A stretch of DNA of 22,032 bases from a virus, in IMG/VR virus record IMGVR_UViG_3300048021_000107, positions 1-22,032 of that record, one strand, 5' to 3'. Each line of letters begins with the position of its first letter. Position 1 is the first letter of the stretch. The notes beneath the pieces are model-generated. The model was not told where the DNA came from. It saw only the letters and a program-made list of their open reading frames with translations, and did no database searches. The position numbers were made by a program, and so were the translations under genes. This document shows positions 21,271-22,032 of this stretch, piece after piece.

Positions 21271-21316
21271 AATACTTACCAGTTTTTGTGTTTGATGTTT
21301 TCTTCATTTTACCCAT
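21257..21316 (-). CDS. Possible micro-gene (19 aa)
   Basis: ATG 21316 overlaps the preceding stop (TAATG), and the frame ends at TAA 21257-21259, 14 bases into the next gene. The peptide is MGKMKKTSNTKTGKYCGGK, basic with one Cys. It might be a real micro-peptide, a leader that feeds ribosomes to the GTG-started gene after it, or chance. The only support is the overlap chain. Confidence 0.35.
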   Translation of the reverse strand: MGKMKKTSNTKTGKYCGGK

Positions 21317-21597
21317 TACCATTTCACCTTATTTGCCCAATATGCTGCTGAACATCTGCCCTTTGCAATATTCTTGGCGTGTCTTGCCTTGAATGATTTA
21401 CGCCGCGCTTTTTCTGATGCTGTACTTGGGCTTTTACCAGCACCAGAAACTCCTTGCTGCCCAAAACGAATAGTTTTTACACTGCCATCCTCACATTTGG
21501 CCACAACAACGTGGCTTTTAGTCGGGTGGTTGGGTGTGCGCTTGGGCTTATTATAGCCGGATACGCCAATTCTTTCTAGTCGGGGGTCTTTAGGCAT
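21316..21597 (-). CDS. Conserved small basic phage protein (93 aa)
   Basis: I start at ATG 21597 (MPKDPRLERIG) rather than the TTG three codons upstream. It includes NKPKRTPNHPTKSHVVVAKC, EDGSVKTIRFGQQGVSGAGK, and RRKSFKARHAKNIAKGRCSA followed by AYWANKVKW. This set of phrases is strongly conserved in a family of short proteins that I recall from marine phages and some bacteria, near terminase genes. No function is established to my knowledge; the basic, beta-then-helix layout would suit nucleic-acid contact. It overlaps the preceding gene by 8 bases. Confidence 0.85.
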   Translation of the reverse strand: MPKDPRLERIGVSGYNKPKRTPNHPTKSHVVVAKCEDGSVKTIRFGQQGVSGAGKSPSTASEKARRKSFKARHAKNIAKGRCSAAYWANKVKW

Positions 21598-21871
21598 CGT
21601 ACTCAACCTCGTGAACTTTTGATGTCCTCATCATATCCTGTATTTCTTCTGCGGATATACCAGCGCGAAGACCAGCACTAACAGCCATACTCATACAAGC
21701 ATCCATAACGTGCTGCCATTTTGCTTCCGATGTAACAAGCAAACCCGCAATGTGCATCTCTAACATCGTGTTGATGGCCTCGACCATCTCCATATACTCT
21801 TCTTCAGTCTCATCAAGCTCTAGCTCAATGTCTAGCTCTTTGCTCGGGAACTTCACGATGTTGTCAGTCAT
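21590..21871 (-). CDS. Small acidic helical protein after terminase (93 aa)
   Basis: ATG 21871 overlaps the terminase stop (ATGA) and has AGGA 8 bases upstream; an ATG three codons earlier is too close to that site. The product is acidic with an N-terminal strand (MTDNIVKFPSKELD), a Glu-rich segment, then helices (EAINTMLEMHIAGLLVTSEA and DACMSMAVSAGLRAGIS), ending EVEYDA. The family is not recognised. The place after terL suggests a head or packaging accessory role, which remains a guess. Confidence 0.75.
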   Translation of the reverse strand: MTDNIVKFPSKELDIELELDETEEEYMEMVEAINTMLEMHIAGLLVTSEAKWQHVMDACMSMAVSAGLRAGISAEEIQDMMRTSKVHEVEYDA

Positions 21872-22032
21872 ACCACCCATCCTGTGTTTGGCTTCAAGCT
21901 GCGCTTGCTACTATAACCTCTTGAGTAGCCGCCAGCAATGGCACCGTTTTCAGCAAAACTCAAGACAAAAGCATCTGCTACGTCTGGACTTCTCTGTCCT
22001 CTGCGCTTCATCTCGTCCTTGCTCTCGACCTT
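21868..22032 (-). CDS. terL: Terminase large subunit, C-terminal end only
   Basis: The frame enters from the right edge and ends at TGA 21868-21870. The visible 54 residues include VESKDEMKRRGQRSPDVADA followed by FVLSFAENGA. The S-P-D-x-A-D-A-x phrase is the last active-site region of the RNase H-like nuclease domain of phage large terminases; the Asp residues bind the catalytic metal that cuts concatemeric DNA for packaging. The N-terminal ATPase lies outside the window. It heads the operon as seen here, upstream of portal and capsid genes. Confidence 0.9.
   Translation of the reverse strand, partial: KVESKDEMKRRGQRSPDVADAFVLSFAENGAIAGGYSRGYSSKRSLKPNTGWVV

Noticed and set aside
21075-21272. 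Minus-strand 65-codon frame starting MWRQVSPKT
   Set aside because: It is an out-of-frame shadow of the GTG-started 56-residue gene, whose sequence has a clear conserved pattern.
1-22032. tRNA genes, CRISPR arrays, insertion sequences or an attachment site
   Set aside because: Reading both strands showed no cloverleaf-like segment, no spaced direct-repeat array, no transposase and no integrase; the only long repeats are within protein-coding regions.

Overview
The window is the packaging, head, short-tail and fibre module of a tailed phage, probably a marine podovirus-like virus or prophage. There are no host housekeeping genes, rRNA or tRNA. Nearly every base is coding, genes overlap by 1 to 4 bases (TAATG and ATGA junctions), and most starts have a Shine-Dalgarno site. 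The portal, capsid and adaptor look like the SU10-type head proteins of short-tailed phages, and I see no tape-measure, tail-tube or sheath gene. Many small proteins match my memory of sequences from marine viral metagenomes, so an uncultured phage of a marine alphaproteobacterium is the best guess. The host is an inference.

The minus strand, read from right to left, is one long late operon. It begins with the last 54 codons of the large terminase subunit (right edge). A train of small basic or Cys-rich genes follows (21871 to 20316), several too short for routine ORF calling. Then come the portal (18266-20332), a HlyC-like lysine acyltransferase (17849-18265), two low-complexity proteins, a small helical protein, a scaffold-like acidic/basic protein and the major capsid protein (13735-14685). 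A hairpin with a T-rich tail follows the capsid gene. Next are the head-tail adaptor, tail and fibre-like proteins, and three internal (ejection-type) protein candidates (5541-9478). Two tandem fibres follow, both ending in an S74 intramolecular chaperone; the second carries about 25 YadA-head-like repeats. Six small genes, three of them membrane-associated, close the operon before a Rho-independent terminator at 366-404.

At the left edge, plus-strand genes converge on this operon: the C-terminus of a probable 3TM holin, a 56-residue zinc-ribbon protein with a GTG start, and a 76-residue protein whose coding region contains the opposing terminator.

The most interesting content is the acyltransferase. 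Its family is known for activating RTX toxins by attaching fatty acyl groups to lysines, yet it sits between portal and head genes, is far more AT-rich than the portal gene, and has no RTX target in the window. Lipidation of a virion protein is a testable idea. Other points of note are a probable AUA start codon, two neighbouring proteins sharing a C-x2-C-x5-C-x5-C motif, and a tail protein built from three kinds of short repeat.
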